Below, piece by piece: positions 20,415 through 29,775 of a stretch of 64,000 nucleotides of DNA. The notes beneath the pieces were generated by a model. The model was given only the letters and a program-made list of their open reading frames with translations. It was not told the origin of the DNA and ran no database searches. Source of the stretch: Sphingopyxis sp. (lineage in GTDB: Bacteria > Pseudomonadota > Alphaproteobacteria > Sphingomonadales > Sphingomonadaceae); the NCBI GenBank assembly GCA_002733865.1, contig NVXM01000012.1, forward strand, positions 46,952 through 110,951, written 5' to 3'. Each line of letters opens with the position of its first letter. Positions within the stretch are counted from its first letter, which is position 1. Position numbers and translations under genes: made by a program.

Positions 20415-20430
20415 TTAATCGTGCGATTAA
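20415..20430. promoter_or_regulatory. Palindrome TTAATCG-TG-CGATTAA upstream of pccB
   Basis: A 7+2+7 inverted repeat, 78-93 bases upstream of the pccB start codon in the gap after gor. The size and placement fit a dimeric repressor or activator operator. The TTAA ends resemble a CtrA box, but the spacing is eight rather than seven bases. The cognate regulator is unknown. Confidence 0.4.
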
Positions 20431-20464
20431 ACGTAAGCTTTGGCCGCCTGTGCCGTAGCGTTAT

Positions 20465-21814
20465 CTATTTAAATAGCACCAATTCCTCGGCCATACTGGG
20501 GTGCAGGGCCACGGTATCGTCAAAGGACTGTTTGGTAAGCCCTGCTTTTACCGCAACAGCCGCCGCTTGCAGGATCTCGGGTGCATCGGGGCCGATCATG
20601 TGCAGGCCGAGGATTTTCTCGGTTGGATGCTCGACGATCATTTTGTAGAGACTGCGCTCGGCACGATCCGCAAACACATTGCGCATGGCGCGGAAATCAG
20701 AGGAATAGACTTTGATATTGCCGTATTTTTCCCGCGCTTCGCCCTCGGTCAAGCCGACAGACGCGATCGGCGGCTGGGAAAAAACCGCGGCCGGGATATT
20801 GTCATAATCGACGGTGCGCGGATTGTCACCGAACACCGTATCGGCAAAGGCCTGCCCCTCCCGAATGGCGACCGGAGTCAGCTGGACCCGATTGGTTACA
20901 TCACCGACTGCATAGATATTGTCGACATTGGTCTTGCTATATTCGTCGACCTTGATCGCGCCCCTATCGTCCGTTTCTACGCCTGCTGTTTCGAGACCAA
21001 GCCCGTCAATCTTTGGCCGACGGCCGGTCGCAGCAAGCACCACGTCGGCGCGGACCGGACGGCTTGCGCCATTCATATAGACATCAAGCGAACCGTCATC
21101 CCGCTTTTCAATCTTGTCGAAGGAGCACTGGAATTTATAGTTGATACCCTTTGCAAGCGAGATCTGGATCAGCCGGTCGCGGATGCTCTCGTCATAGCCG
21201 CGCAAAATGATATCCGACCGATTGACGACCGTGACATCGCAACCCAGACCGTTGAAAATGCCTGCAAACTCGTTGGCGATATAGCCGCCGCCGGATATGA
21301 TCACGGTTTCCGGCAGCTTTTCGAGATGAAACATGTCGTTGGATGTAGACATATGTTCGCTTCCGGGAAATTCCGCTACGGCAGGCCACGCCCCCACGGC
21401 GATCAATATATTCTTGGCGGTTACGGTCTTGCCGCCGGCCAGCTTGATCTCATGCGGACCAGTCAGCTCCGCCCGTTCCAGAATAATTTCGACGCCATGA
21501 TTTTTGAGCGTATCGGTATAGGCATTGTTCAGCCTGTCGACGTCTTTCAGCACATGATCGCGCAGCGTCGGCCAATCGAACTTGGCATTTTCCCACGTCC
21601 ATCCAAAATTTTTGCCGTCTTCGAGTTCTTCCGCAAAATGCGACCCATAGACCAGCAGCTTCTTCGGCACGCAGCCCCGGATAACGCAGGTACCGCCAAC
21701 ACGATATTCTTCGGCGACAGCCACCTTTGCGCCGTAGGACGACGAAACCCGCGCAGCACGCGTTCCACCGGAACCTGCTCCGATAACGAACAGGTCATAA
21801 TCAAATTCAGCCAT
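20465..21814 (-). CDS. gor: Glutathione-disulfide reductase
   Basis: A 449-residue FAD/NADPH disulfide oxidoreductase. The FAD loop is [13 protein letters not shown] and the redox pair Cys43/Cys48 lies in GGTCVIRGCVPKKLLVYGS. That form (VIRGCVPKK) is typical of glutathione reductase rather than lipoamide dehydrogenase. The NADPH loop is SGGGYIANEFAGIF. HPSMAEELV near the C-terminus carries the catalytic His of the partner subunit. The start at 21814 has GAGGAAA upstream. It is 16 bases downstream of pgi in the same orientation. It maintains reduced glutathione, consistent with the glutathione-linked genes near 57-59 kb. Confidence 0.94.
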   Translation of the reverse strand: MAEFDYDLFVIGAGSGGTRAARVSSSYGAKVAVAEEYRVGGTCVIRGCVPKKLLVYGSHFAEELEDGKNFGWTWENAKFDWPTLRDHVLKDVDRLNNAYTDTLKNHGVEIILERAELTGPHEIKLAGGKTVTAKNILIAVGAWPAVAEFPGSEHMSTSNDMFHLEKLPETVIISGGGYIANEFAGIFNGLGCDVTVVNRSDIILRGYDESIRDRLIQISLAKGINYKFQCSFDKIEKRDDGSLDVYMNGASRPVRADVVLAATGRRPKIDGLGLETAGVETDDRGAIKVDEYSKTNVDNIYAVGDVTNRVQLTPVAIREGQAFADTVFGDNPRTVDYDNIPAAVFSQPPIASVGLTEGEAREKYGNIKVYSSDFRAMRNVFADRAERSLYKMIVEHPTEKILGLHMIGPDAPEILQAAAVAVKAGLTKQSFDDTVALHPSMAEELVLFK

Positions 21815-21830
21815 CAAAATTTCCTCGTTC

Positions 21831-23330
21831 TCAGGGTCCAAAGGCCCGTTTTTTTAGTTCTTCGGTCGATTCATCCAACCGGTTACCGTCGTCAGCAGCC
21901 AGCTTGTTGGCCATTTGTTTGCCAAGCTCCACGCCAAACTGATCGAACGGATTGATGTTCAATAAAACTGCATTTACGAATGTCCGATGCTCGTAAAAAG
22001 CAAGGAGCGCACCCAGTGAACGTGCTTCCAATTCTTCCATTAATATGGTCACCGATGGTCTGTCACCCGGATAGTTTCGATGACTGTCATCGGAATTTTT
22101 ACCCGCCATGAGCGCCGCCCCCTGGGCAAAGCAGTTCAACAGCAGACCGTTATGATGCGCAGGATCGAGAGAATCACCAGGTTCCACCACCGCTAGAAAC
22201 TCGACCGGAACGAGATGACTGCCCTGATGAAGCAACTGAAAAACCGCGTGCTGGGCGTCGGTGCCAACACCGCCCCAGACAATCGGGCTGGAATGCAAAG
22301 ATAGCGGTTCGCCCTCGATCGTCACCGACTTGCCGTTACTCTCCATTTCCAGTTGCTGGAGATAGTCCGGAAGCAGGCCCAGTCGCTCGTCATAGGCAAA
22401 GACCGCGCGGGTCTGACAGCCACGCACTTGCGCATAATATTGATCTGCAAAGGCTGCGATCACCGGAATATTGTTTTCCCAGGGCGTATCCTGGAAATGC
22501 TGATCCATCGCGGCTGCGCCATCGAGCAGATCGGCAAAAACATCATGGCCGAGCGCAAGCGCAACACTGAACCCTATTGAGGACCAAAGTGAGTAGCGCC
22601 CTCCCACGGTTTCGGAGAAAGGCAATATACGGGTCTCGTCTATGCCCCATTTCACCGCTTGTTCCGGACTGGCTGTTAACGCAACCACCTGACCCAACGG
22701 ATCATCGAGTCCCTGCTCCCGCATCCAGTCGACCACGGACTGGGCATTCAACAGCGTCTCGGCAGTGGTAAAAGTCTTTGAAGCAATCACCAGCAAGGTC
22801 TTGGCTGGATCAAAACGCTCCAGCACCGGCTCCAGAGCTGAGCCATCGATATTGGACACCACTGCGAGTTCATATTTTTCATCGCCCAGCTTGAGTGCCT
22901 GATGCAGCATTTTGGGTCCCAGCGCCGACCCGCCGATCCCAAGATGGATGATCTGGGTAAATTCACCCAACGCCCCGGAGTCAATCACTTCAATCAGGCT
23001 TTTCATCCGCTGGTGCAATGCGCGGGCGTTTTCGACGCTGGCGGGGTTGCCGACGCCACGCTCTGCGCAATGTTCCGCAGCCCGACCTTCACTTACATTG
23101 ATAGACTCTCCAGAAATCAGCGCATTGGTTTTAGCTGACAGTCCAAGGTCATCTGCCAGTTCAGTAAAGGCCTGCACAACGTCACTATTCAGGTGGGTTT
23201 TTGAAAAATCGAAATAGAGACCGGTCTCCTCAAAGCCGAGCTTTGCAACCCGATTGCCATCGCTTTCAAAAAGCTCGCTTAGCGAAACTTGAGGAAGCGC
23301 GTTAGTTTTGCGCCAATGGTCTGAAGTCAT
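21831..23330 (-). CDS. pgi: Glucose-6-phosphate isomerase
   Basis: A 499-residue isomerase converting glucose 6-phosphate to fructose 6-phosphate. IIHLGIGGSALGPKMLHQAL and VIASKTFTTAETLLNA form the phosphosugar-binding SIS site. GGRYSLWSSIGFSVALALG and NPFDQFGVELGKQMA are the two PROSITE-type PGI signatures. The start at 23330 is chosen over 23423 because homologous sequence begins there and the longer frame runs into the promoter region shared with lepB. Upstream ribosome-binding sequence is weak (GGGTGA). It probably forms a unit with gor. Confidence 0.94.
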   Translation of the reverse strand: MTSDHWRKTNALPQVSLSELFESDGNRVAKLGFEETGLYFDFSKTHLNSDVVQAFTELADDLGLSAKTNALISGESINVSEGRAAEHCAERGVGNPASVENARALHQRMKSLIEVIDSGALGEFTQIIHLGIGGSALGPKMLHQALKLGDEKYELAVVSNIDGSALEPVLERFDPAKTLLVIASKTFTTAETLLNAQSVVDWMREQGLDDPLGQVVALTASPEQAVKWGIDETRILPFSETVGGRYSLWSSIGFSVALALGHDVFADLLDGAAAMDQHFQDTPWENNIPVIAAFADQYYAQVRGCQTRAVFAYDERLGLLPDYLQQLEMESNGKSVTIEGEPLSLHSSPIVWGGVGTDAQHAVFQLLHQGSHLVPVEFLAVVEPGDSLDPAHHNGLLLNCFAQGAALMAGKNSDDSHRNYPGDRPSVTILMEELEARSLGALLAFYEHRTFVNAVLLNINPFDQFGVELGKQMANKLAADDGNRLDESTEELKKRAFGP

Positions 23331-23482
23331 TCTATCACCCAATCTGTTGCGTCTGAAGTTAGCGAACCCTTTGACCAACCTTGCACTATCCGGCGGACAG
23401 GCCCGTCTCAAGTTGAAAATCACCTCATACCGGTTCGCGCAAGAAATCTTGACGGCAATGCTATTGTCAGCGAAGGGGCGCC

Positions 23483-24286
23483 ATGACGCGAAAGAAAGCA
23501 GAAAGATCGGAAACCGGCGACTTTGTCGCGTTTCTAGTTAAACTGGCATTGTTTATCCTGATATTGCGCAGTTTCATCTTCTCCCCCTTCAACATACCCT
23601 CTGAGTCCATGCAGCCTCGTTTAATCGTCGGCGATTATCTCTTGGTAGCAAAATGGCCATATGGCTTCTCCCAATATAGCCTGCCCTTCAGTGTGCCTCT
23701 GATTCCCGGAAGGATATTACCGCATTCGCCCGAACCCGGGGATGTGGTGGTTTTCAAGGCTCCGCCGAGCGCCCATGACGACTATATTAAGCGGGTGATC
23801 GCTTTGTCGGGCGACATTGTTCAGGTTTCGGATGGCGTTGTTTCGATCAATGGAACGCCGGTTGAGCGCCAAAGGATCGACGACTTCGAACTTCCGATCA
23901 CACCAAATAGTCCATGCTACCGTCCGGAATTTGAATCGACGGTAGAAAACGGCAAAAGGGTTTGCCTTTATCCGCAATTTCAGGAAACTCTGCCCAATGG
24001 AGTGAGCTATCGCATTCTGGATATTTATGAGGATTCCGAGGGGGACAACACTCAGGCTTTTGTGGTGCCGGAGGGCCATATGTTTCTGATGGGAGACAAC
24101 CGGGACCGCAGCGCCGACAGTCGCTTTCCTGCGCAAGAAGGCCAGGCGATCGGGATGGTGCCGGAGGAAAATCTGATCGGGAGGGCATTGGTCTCGGTCT
24201 TTTCGACCGATGGTTCTGCAGAGTGGATCAAACCATGGACCTGGTTTACTGCGGCCCGATGGGATCGGATTGGAGAAACATTTTGA
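23483..24286 (+). CDS. lepB: Signal peptidase I
   Basis: A 267-residue inner-membrane protease that removes signal peptides. One N-terminal membrane segment spans about 14-35. The catalytic Ser42 lies in FNIPSESMQP and the general base Lys103 in DDYIKRVIALSGD. The late box HMFLMGDNRDRSADSR completes the S26 signature. A Cys-containing insert (NSPCYRPEFE...CLYPQF) lies in the periplasmic domain. It is the first gene of lepB-rnc-era; its stop overlaps the rnc start. Confidence 0.95.
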   Translation: MTRKKAERSETGDFVAFLVKLALFILILRSFIFSPFNIPSESMQPRLIVGDYLLVAKWPYGFSQYSLPFSVPLIPGRILPHSPEPGDVVVFKAPPSAHDDYIKRVIALSGDIVQVSDGVVSINGTPVERQRIDDFELPITPNSPCYRPEFESTVENGKRVCLYPQFQETLPNGVSYRILDIYEDSEGDNTQAFVVPEGHMFLMGDNRDRSADSRFPAQEGQAIGMVPEENLIGRALVSVFSTDGSAEWIKPWTWFTAARWDRIGETF

Positions 24287-24951
24287 GCCGGTCAGACTTT
24301 CTCAACTGGATCGCAGAGATTACCGACGCGCAACCGGTATCTCCGAATCTCTATATCAGAGCCGCGACTCATGGCAGCCACGGCGAAGAAGATTATCAAC
24401 GGCTTGAATTTCTCGGTGACCGCGTATTGGGCCTCGTGATCGCCGATCACCTCTACCACCAGTTCCCAAATCAACCGGAAGGGCAATTATCGCAACGGCT
24501 CAACGGCCTGGTTTCGGGACCGGTATGCGGAGATGTCGCTAAGAATATCGGGGTCGGAAACCACGTGCTGCTTGGAAAGCAGGCGCGCGATGACGGCGCA
24601 AGACAAAGCGTGAAAGTTTTGGGTGACGTGATGGAGTCCCTGATCGGCGCGGTTTATCTGGACCATGGCATGGAGGCGGCCCGCAATTTCATACTCAAAC
24701 ATTGGGGTAGTCGATTGACAGCGGCAGTTACTGACATCCGGCATCCGAAATCCGCTTTGCAGGAATGGGCCGCAAGCAACAATCGCAAGGTTCCGACCTA
24801 TGAGTTGATTGACAAAAGAGGTCCGCACCATGATCTAAAATTCACGGTTCGGGTGAGTATTAGCAATATCGGAGAGGTCGAGGCGACGGCTTCCGCCATT
24901 CAGGCGGCCGAAACCGCAGCAGCCAAAAAATTTCTGGAAAAATTCACATGA
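24283..24951 (+). CDS. rnc: Ribonuclease III
   Basis: A double-strand-specific endoribonuclease for rRNA and mRNA processing. The catalytic signature YQRLEFLGDRVLGLVIA (Glu42, Asp46) is followed by VLGDVMESLIGAVYLDHG, and the dsRNA-binding domain covers about 150-222. I place the start at TTG 24283: it overlaps the lepB stop (TTGA), has GGAG about eight bases upstream, and gives a normal 222-residue protein. ATG codons at 24223 and 24259 would extend deep into lepB. It overlaps era by four bases. Confidence 0.93.
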   Translation: MSRSDFLNWIAEITDAQPVSPNLYIRAATHGSHGEEDYQRLEFLGDRVLGLVIADHLYHQFPNQPEGQLSQRLNGLVSGPVCGDVAKNIGVGNHVLLGKQARDDGARQSVKVLGDVMESLIGAVYLDHGMEAARNFILKHWGSRLTAAVTDIRHPKSALQEWAASNNRKVPTYELIDKRGPHHDLKFTVRVSISNIGEVEATASAIQAAETAAAKKFLEKFT

Positions 24952-25841
24952 CTCAAAAATGCGGCGTAGTGGCATTGATTGGCGCCCCCAATGCCGGCAA
25001 ATCCACCTTGATTAACGCTTTGGTCGGTCAGAAGGTCGCGATCACCAGCTCCAAGCCGCAAACCACGCGGACCAGACTTTTAGGCATCGCGATTGAACTA
25101 GATACGCAGCTGCTGTTGGTCGACACGCCTGGTATTTTCGAGCCGCACCGACGCCTGGACCGCGCAATGGTATCGGCCGCCTGGGAAGGTGCCGAGGATG
25201 CCGATATTATAGTGATGCTTGTTGATGCACGAGCCGGGCTAGGCACCAAGGTTACCTCCATCGTCGAACGCATTCAGCATCGCTCTGAAAAAACCATTCT
25301 GGTAATGAACAAGGTCGATATCGCCGCAAAAGACAAGATGCTCGGCCACGTCGTCAAACTGCATGAACAGGCCGATTTCGACGAGACATTTTTCGTAAGC
25401 GCCAAAACAGGCGACGGACTTGAAGAACTCAAGGCCTATTTGACACAGGCGATGCCCGAAGGCCCCTGGCATTTCCCTGCTGATCAGGTTTCCGATGCCA
25501 GTGAACGTATACTCGCCGCAGAAATCACCCGCGAGCAGGTTTTCCGGCAACTCCATGCCGAACTGCCCTATGCTACCGCAATCGCTATGGAACAATATCA
25601 GGAGCGGCCAGACGGGTCGCTCGAAATTCACCAGCAGATTCTGGTCGAGAAAGCCAGCCAGAAGGCCATCATTCTTGGCAAGGGTGGGCACCAGATCAAG
25701 GAAATCGGTGCCAAAGCCCGTGCCGAACTGTCCGGGATATTGGGAAAGCCGGTACACCTTTATCTGCACGTCAAGGTCAGCGCGAACTGGGACGAAGACC
25801 GCAGTCTCTATCAGGACATGGGTCTCGATTGGGTTAAATAG
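24948..25841 (+). CDS. era: GTPase Era
   Basis: A 297-residue ribosome-assembly GTPase acting on the 16S rRNA 3' end. G1 is GAPNAGKST (12-20), G3 is VDTPGIFEPHRRLDRAM and G4 is MNKVD. The C-terminal KH domain includes ILVEKASQKAIILGKGGHQI. The ATG overlaps the rnc stop (ATGA). Gene order lepB-rnc-era is the common proteobacterial arrangement and supports co-transcription. Confidence 0.96.
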   Translation: MTQKCGVVALIGAPNAGKSTLINALVGQKVAITSSKPQTTRTRLLGIAIELDTQLLLVDTPGIFEPHRRLDRAMVSAAWEGAEDADIIVMLVDARAGLGTKVTSIVERIQHRSEKTILVMNKVDIAAKDKMLGHVVKLHEQADFDETFFVSAKTGDGLEELKAYLTQAMPEGPWHFPADQVSDASERILAAEITREQVFRQLHAELPYATAIAMEQYQERPDGSLEIHQQILVEKASQKAIILGKGGHQIKEIGAKARAELSGILGKPVHLYLHVKVSANWDEDRSLYQDMGLDWVK

Positions 25842-25890
25842 CTACCCTGATTTTCGAAGCGAGGGCGAAATGACGATCTGCTGCCATCAG

Positions 25891-25918
25891 GAGGACGACG
25901 CGGAAGGGCGTCGTCCTC
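25891..25918. terminator. Stem-loop between convergent era and topA
   Basis: GAGGACGACGC (25891-25901), GGAAGG, GCGTCGTCCTC (25908-25918): an 11-bp GC-rich perfect stem in the 93-base gap between convergent genes. Neither side has a long T-run, so it may stop RNA decay or assist Rho-dependent ends rather than act as a classical intrinsic terminator. Confidence 0.55.
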
Positions 25919-25934
25919 TCGATCGGCAAGTATA

Positions 25935-28529
25935 TTATTCTGCTTTGGCTTTTGCCGATGCTTTCTTGGCGGCAGGCTTCTTTTTCGCCGCTGGCTTTTT
26001 CTTCGCAGCAGTCTTTTTCTTGGCAGCCGGTTTCTTTTTGGGAGCGGCTTTCTTGGCCCGCTTTTTGGCTGGACCTTTGGCAGCACGGTCGTCAATGAGC
26101 TGAGCCGCTTCTTCGAGAGTCAGCTGATCCTTGTCGACGGTTTTCGGCAGGGACGCATTGGTCGTGCCATCGGTGACATACGGGCCGTAGCGGCCGTCCA
26201 TCAACTTGATCTCGGCCTCGGTACGCGGATGATTGCCCATGATCTTCAGCGGTTCCATCTTGCCGCGACCACGACCACCACCATTTTTCGCCGCATCAGC
26301 CAGTTTGGCGACCGCAGCGTTCATGCCGATTTCGAACACTTCCAGCGTATTTTCAAGCCGCGCGGATTTGCCGTTGTGGCTGAGATAGGGACCATAACGT
26401 CCAATCTGTGCCATTACCGGTTCGCCGGTTTCGGGATGAATGCCAACTTCGCGAGGGAGAGACAAAAGTTTCACGGCCCATTCGAGGCCGAAATCTTCTG
26501 GTGGGATATCCTTGGGTATCGATGAGCGCTTGGCTTCCTTGCCCTCGCCTTTTTCAACATAGGGCCCAAAACGACCCACTTTTTTGGTGATTTTCTGATC
26601 ACTGTCGGGATCAACGCCCAGTTCCTCCGGGCCTTCGTCCTCGTCCGCATTAGCGCCGCCGCCCTGTGCAAAACGGCGAGTGAACTTGCATTCCGGATAA
26701 TTGGAACAGGCAACAAAAGCTCCAAAACGGCCGCCGCGCAGCGCCAGCTTGCCTTCGTTACAACGCGGACAAAGTCGGGGATCGCTGCCATCTTCTTTTT
26801 CAGGAAAAAGATAGGGCTCGAGAAATTTGTCCAGTTCCGCCGTCACTTCTGATGGCAGCTTCTCCATGATCTCAACGGTCTTCGGCTTGAAATCATGCCA
26901 GAAGGCCTCAAGGATCTTCTGCCACTGCGCTCGCCCGCCGCTAACTTCGTCGAGCTCATCTTCGAGGCCGGCGGTATAATCATAGGCGACGTAACGATCA
27001 AAAAACCGTTCGAGAAAGCCGGTCAGCAGGCGTCCGCTCTCCTCTGCAAAGAATCGATTCTTCTCGATCCGGACATAGGCGCGGTCTTTAAGGGTCTTGA
27101 TGATCGAGGCATAGGTTGATGGTCGACCGATCCCCAATTCTTCCATCTTCTTGACCAGACTCGCTTCGCTGTAACGCGGCGGCGGCTGGGTAAAATGCTG
27201 GACCGCATCCACTGCTTTCTTGGCCGGGCTGTCGCCTTTTGACATCACCGGCAGCAAACCGCTGTCTTCATCCTTCTCGTCGTCACGACCTTCCTCGTAG
27301 AGCGCGAGAAATCCCGGAAATTTGACCACCTGGCCGTTTGCTCGCAACCCCGTCTTTCCGGTTCCATCAAGCATTTCAACCGTCGTTCGCTCCAGTCGAG
27401 CAGACGCCATCTGGCTGGCCATCGCGCGTTTGAGGATGAGATCATAGAGCTTTGCGTGGTCGCCACTCCCGGCGGTACGTTTTGTGAAGCTGGTAGGCCG
27501 AATCGCTTCGTGCGCCTCCTGGGCATTTTTTGCCTTGCTCTTGTAGATCCGCGGGCTGTCCGGAATGTAGCTTGCATCATAACGGTCAGCGATCGCCTTG
27601 CGCGCTGCCGAAATCGCGCTGCCGTCCATCTGGACGCCGTCCGTCCGCATGTAGGTAATCGCGCCATCTTCATATAGTTGCTGCGCAATTCGCATGGTGT
27701 GACTCGAGGAATAGCCAAGCTTGCGGGCCGCTTCCTGCTGCAACGTAGACGTTGTAAAGGGAGGTGGCGGATTGCGGGTCAGCGGTTTGGTTTCAATCGA
27801 TTCGACGGTGAAAAGGCCGTTTTCAACAGCGGCCTTGGCCAGCATCGCCTGCTCTTCATTTGCCAGATCCATCTTGCCCAGTTTATTGCCATCATGAATG
27901 GTCAGTCGGGCATCAAAGGCTTGGCCCGCCTGCTCCATCCGGGCGGTGACGGACCAATATTCCTGAGGCTTGAAGGCTTCGATTTCCCGTTCCCGCTCGA
28001 CGATCAGTCGCAGTGATACCGACTGAACGCGACCAGCAGATTTTGCGCCCGGAAGTTTGCGCCACAGCACCGGAGACAGAGTGAATCCGACGAGATAGTC
28101 CAGTGCCCGACGTGCGCGATAGGCATCGATCAGGTCTTCATCCAGCGCGCGTGGATGCGCCATCGCCTCTGTCACAGCAGTCTTGGTAATCGCATTGAAA
28201 GTGACCCGGTCGACCGTGTCCGGCAGCGCCTTTTTATTGCGCAATACTTCCAGTACGTGCCAGCTTATCGCCTCGCCTTCGCGATCAGGGTCAGTCGCGA
28301 GGATCAGTCGGGTGGCTTTTTTCGATTCGGCGGTGATCTCTTTCAGCTGCTTCGCTTTGTCGGTGTAATTCTGCCAGGTCATGGCGAAACCATCGTCGGG
28401 ATCGACCGAGCCATCCTTGGGCGGAAGGTCGCGAATATGGCCGTAGGAGGCCAATACCTTGAAGTCCGATCCAAGATATTTTTCGATGGTTTTTGCCTTG
28501 GCGGGCGACTCTACAATAACTAGCTGCAT
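25935..28529 (-). CDS. topA: DNA topoisomerase I
   Basis: A type IA topoisomerase of 864 residues relaxing negative supercoils. The Toprim domain starts MQLVIVESPAKAKTIEKYL, with ATDPDREGEAISWH. The active-site tyrosine lies in EDGAITYMRTDG. One C4 zinc ribbon (CPRCNEGKL...CSNYPEC) follows. Three GRFGPYV/GRYGPYL repeats precede a lysine/alanine-rich tail of about 45 residues with repeated AAKKKPA units, likely DNA- or RNA-polymerase-binding. Starts at 28529 and 28544 are both possible; 28529 matches the conserved beginning. Codons upstream of that are not conserved-looking. Confidence 0.96.
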   Translation of the reverse strand: MQLVIVESPAKAKTIEKYLGSDFKVLASYGHIRDLPPKDGSVDPDDGFAMTWQNYTDKAKQLKEITAESKKATRLILATDPDREGEAISWHVLEVLRNKKALPDTVDRVTFNAITKTAVTEAMAHPRALDEDLIDAYRARRALDYLVGFTLSPVLWRKLPGAKSAGRVQSVSLRLIVEREREIEAFKPQEYWSVTARMEQAGQAFDARLTIHDGNKLGKMDLANEEQAMLAKAAVENGLFTVESIETKPLTRNPPPPFTTSTLQQEAARKLGYSSSHTMRIAQQLYEDGAITYMRTDGVQMDGSAISAARKAIADRYDASYIPDSPRIYKSKAKNAQEAHEAIRPTSFTKRTAGSGDHAKLYDLILKRAMASQMASARLERTTVEMLDGTGKTGLRANGQVVKFPGFLALYEEGRDDEKDEDSGLLPVMSKGDSPAKKAVDAVQHFTQPPPRYSEASLVKKMEELGIGRPSTYASIIKTLKDRAYVRIEKNRFFAEESGRLLTGFLERFFDRYVAYDYTAGLEDELDEVSGGRAQWQKILEAFWHDFKPKTVEIMEKLPSEVTAELDKFLEPYLFPEKEDGSDPRLCPRCNEGKLALRGGRFGAFVACSNYPECKFTRRFAQGGGANADEDEGPEELGVDPDSDQKITKKVGRFGPYVEKGEGKEAKRSSIPKDIPPEDFGLEWAVKLLSLPREVGIHPETGEPVMAQIGRYGPYLSHNGKSARLENTLEVFEIGMNAAVAKLADAAKNGGGRGRGKMEPLKIMGNHPRTEAEIKLMDGRYGPYVTDGTTNASLPKTVDKDQLTLEEAAQLIDDRAAKGPAKKRAKKAAPKKKPAAKKKTAAKKKPAAKKKPAAKKASAKAKAE

Positions 28530-28652
28530 ATGTTCCGATTTCATTGTTCTCACGTATACGCGCGAGGCTGTGACAAGGATTGCGCCTAGGTCAAGGCCCT
28601 GATTGAAGGTTTTTGTCAATGGCGATCACAAATATAGCCCACCGTCCAGACG

Positions 28653-29774
28653 TCAATTGGCAAGACTGACCTTGGCACCAGCGTGGCGTGCCAACCGTCC
28701 GGCCAGCTCCAGCTCGAGCAACGCCATCTGGACAGTCGGCGGCGGCAAGCCCGATTGTCTGACCAACTCGTCGACCGATACCGGCGTAACGCTCAACATC
28801 TCAACAAGCGGCGCGCGGTCGGAGTTTGGAATATCTGTGGGATCCCGTTGAGGTAGGTCGGCATTTTGGTGTTTTTCAGTAAAGGCGGCAGCGCGAATCG
28901 GAGATTCCGCTCGATCATCGAAATGCCGGATCAGTTCCAGAACATCTTCTGCCGACTGGATCAATGTCGCGCCTTCCCGGATCAGCATGTTGCAACCCGT
29001 AGACCTTGGATCGAGTGGAGAGCCCGGAACCGCCATGACCTGTCGACCGGCTTCGGCTGCCAGCCCCGCTGTGATCAGCGAACCGGAGCGGGGCGCAGCC
29101 TCGATCACGACGGTGCCTCTCGCGAGTCCAGCTATGATGCGATTGCGATACGGAAAGTGTCGGGCCCGCGGCTCGATGCCCAGAGGTTGCTCCGCCAGCA
29201 ATAATCCACTTTCGGCAATTCCTTTCTGAAGCGCCTCATTTTCTGGTGGGTAAAAAACATCGAGTCCGCCTGCTATGACGCCTATTGTCCCGGTTGCCAG
29301 TGAGCCTTGATGGGCGGCGGTATCGATGCCTTTGGCCAGGCCGGAGACGATCGTTACGCCTGATTGAGCCAAATTATTCGCTAACCCATGGGCGAATCTA
29401 CAGGCTGCGGCTGATGCGTTTCGAGCGCCGACCATTGCGACCGTTGGCCGCTCGATGAAGGCCAAGCTGCCTTGCCAGAGCAGAAGAGGTGGTGCGTTGG
29501 AAAGTTCGGTCAGCAAAGAGGGGTAGGCACGGTCGCCGAGGAACAGCATCTTGGCTCCGGCTTTCCTGATTGCGTTCAGTTCAGCCTCCACCTTCTTCGC
29601 GCTGGCAATGCGAGGCGATCGTCCGCCGCCACGAGCCGCAAGGTCTGGAAGCGCCTCCAGTGCGCGCGCTGCAGAACCAAATCTTCTGATCAACTGTCGG
29701 TATGACACAGGACCGATATTTTCGGAGCGGATTAGCCGAAGTCGATCAAACGCTTCCTGGCTCAATCCATCCAC
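28653..29774 (-). CDS. dprA: DNA-protecting protein DprA
   Basis: A 373-residue single-strand DNA-binding protein that loads RecA during natural transformation. The N-terminal SAM-like region is followed by the Rossmann core VAMVGARNASAAACRFAHGL, SGLAKGIDTAAHQGSL and a C-terminal winged helix (about 310-373, VTPVSVDELVRQSGLPPPTV). The GTG at 29774 begins two bases past the plsY stop, with AAGGG upstream. The ATG at 29819 would overlap plsY by 44 bases and add 15 poorly matching residues. Competence genes are otherwise absent from the window. Confidence 0.92.
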   Translation of the reverse strand: MDGLSQEAFDRLRLIRSENIGPVSYRQLIRRFGSAARALEALPDLAARGGGRSPRIASAKKVEAELNAIRKAGAKMLFLGDRAYPSLLTELSNAPPLLLWQGSLAFIERPTVAMVGARNASAAACRFAHGLANNLAQSGVTIVSGLAKGIDTAAHQGSLATGTIGVIAGGLDVFYPPENEALQKGIAESGLLLAEQPLGIEPRARHFPYRNRIIAGLARGTVVIEAAPRSGSLITAGLAAEAGRQVMAVPGSPLDPRSTGCNMLIREGATLIQSAEDVLELIRHFDDRAESPIRAAAFTEKHQNADLPQRDPTDIPNSDRAPLVEMLSVTPVSVDELVRQSGLPPPTVQMALLELELAGRLARHAGAKVSLAN

Positions 29775-29775
29775 T

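Noticed and set aside
20415..20430. CtrA box (TTAA-N7-TTAA) upstream of pccB
   Set aside because: The spacing between TTAA halves is eight bases; the perfect dyad suggests a different dimeric regulator.
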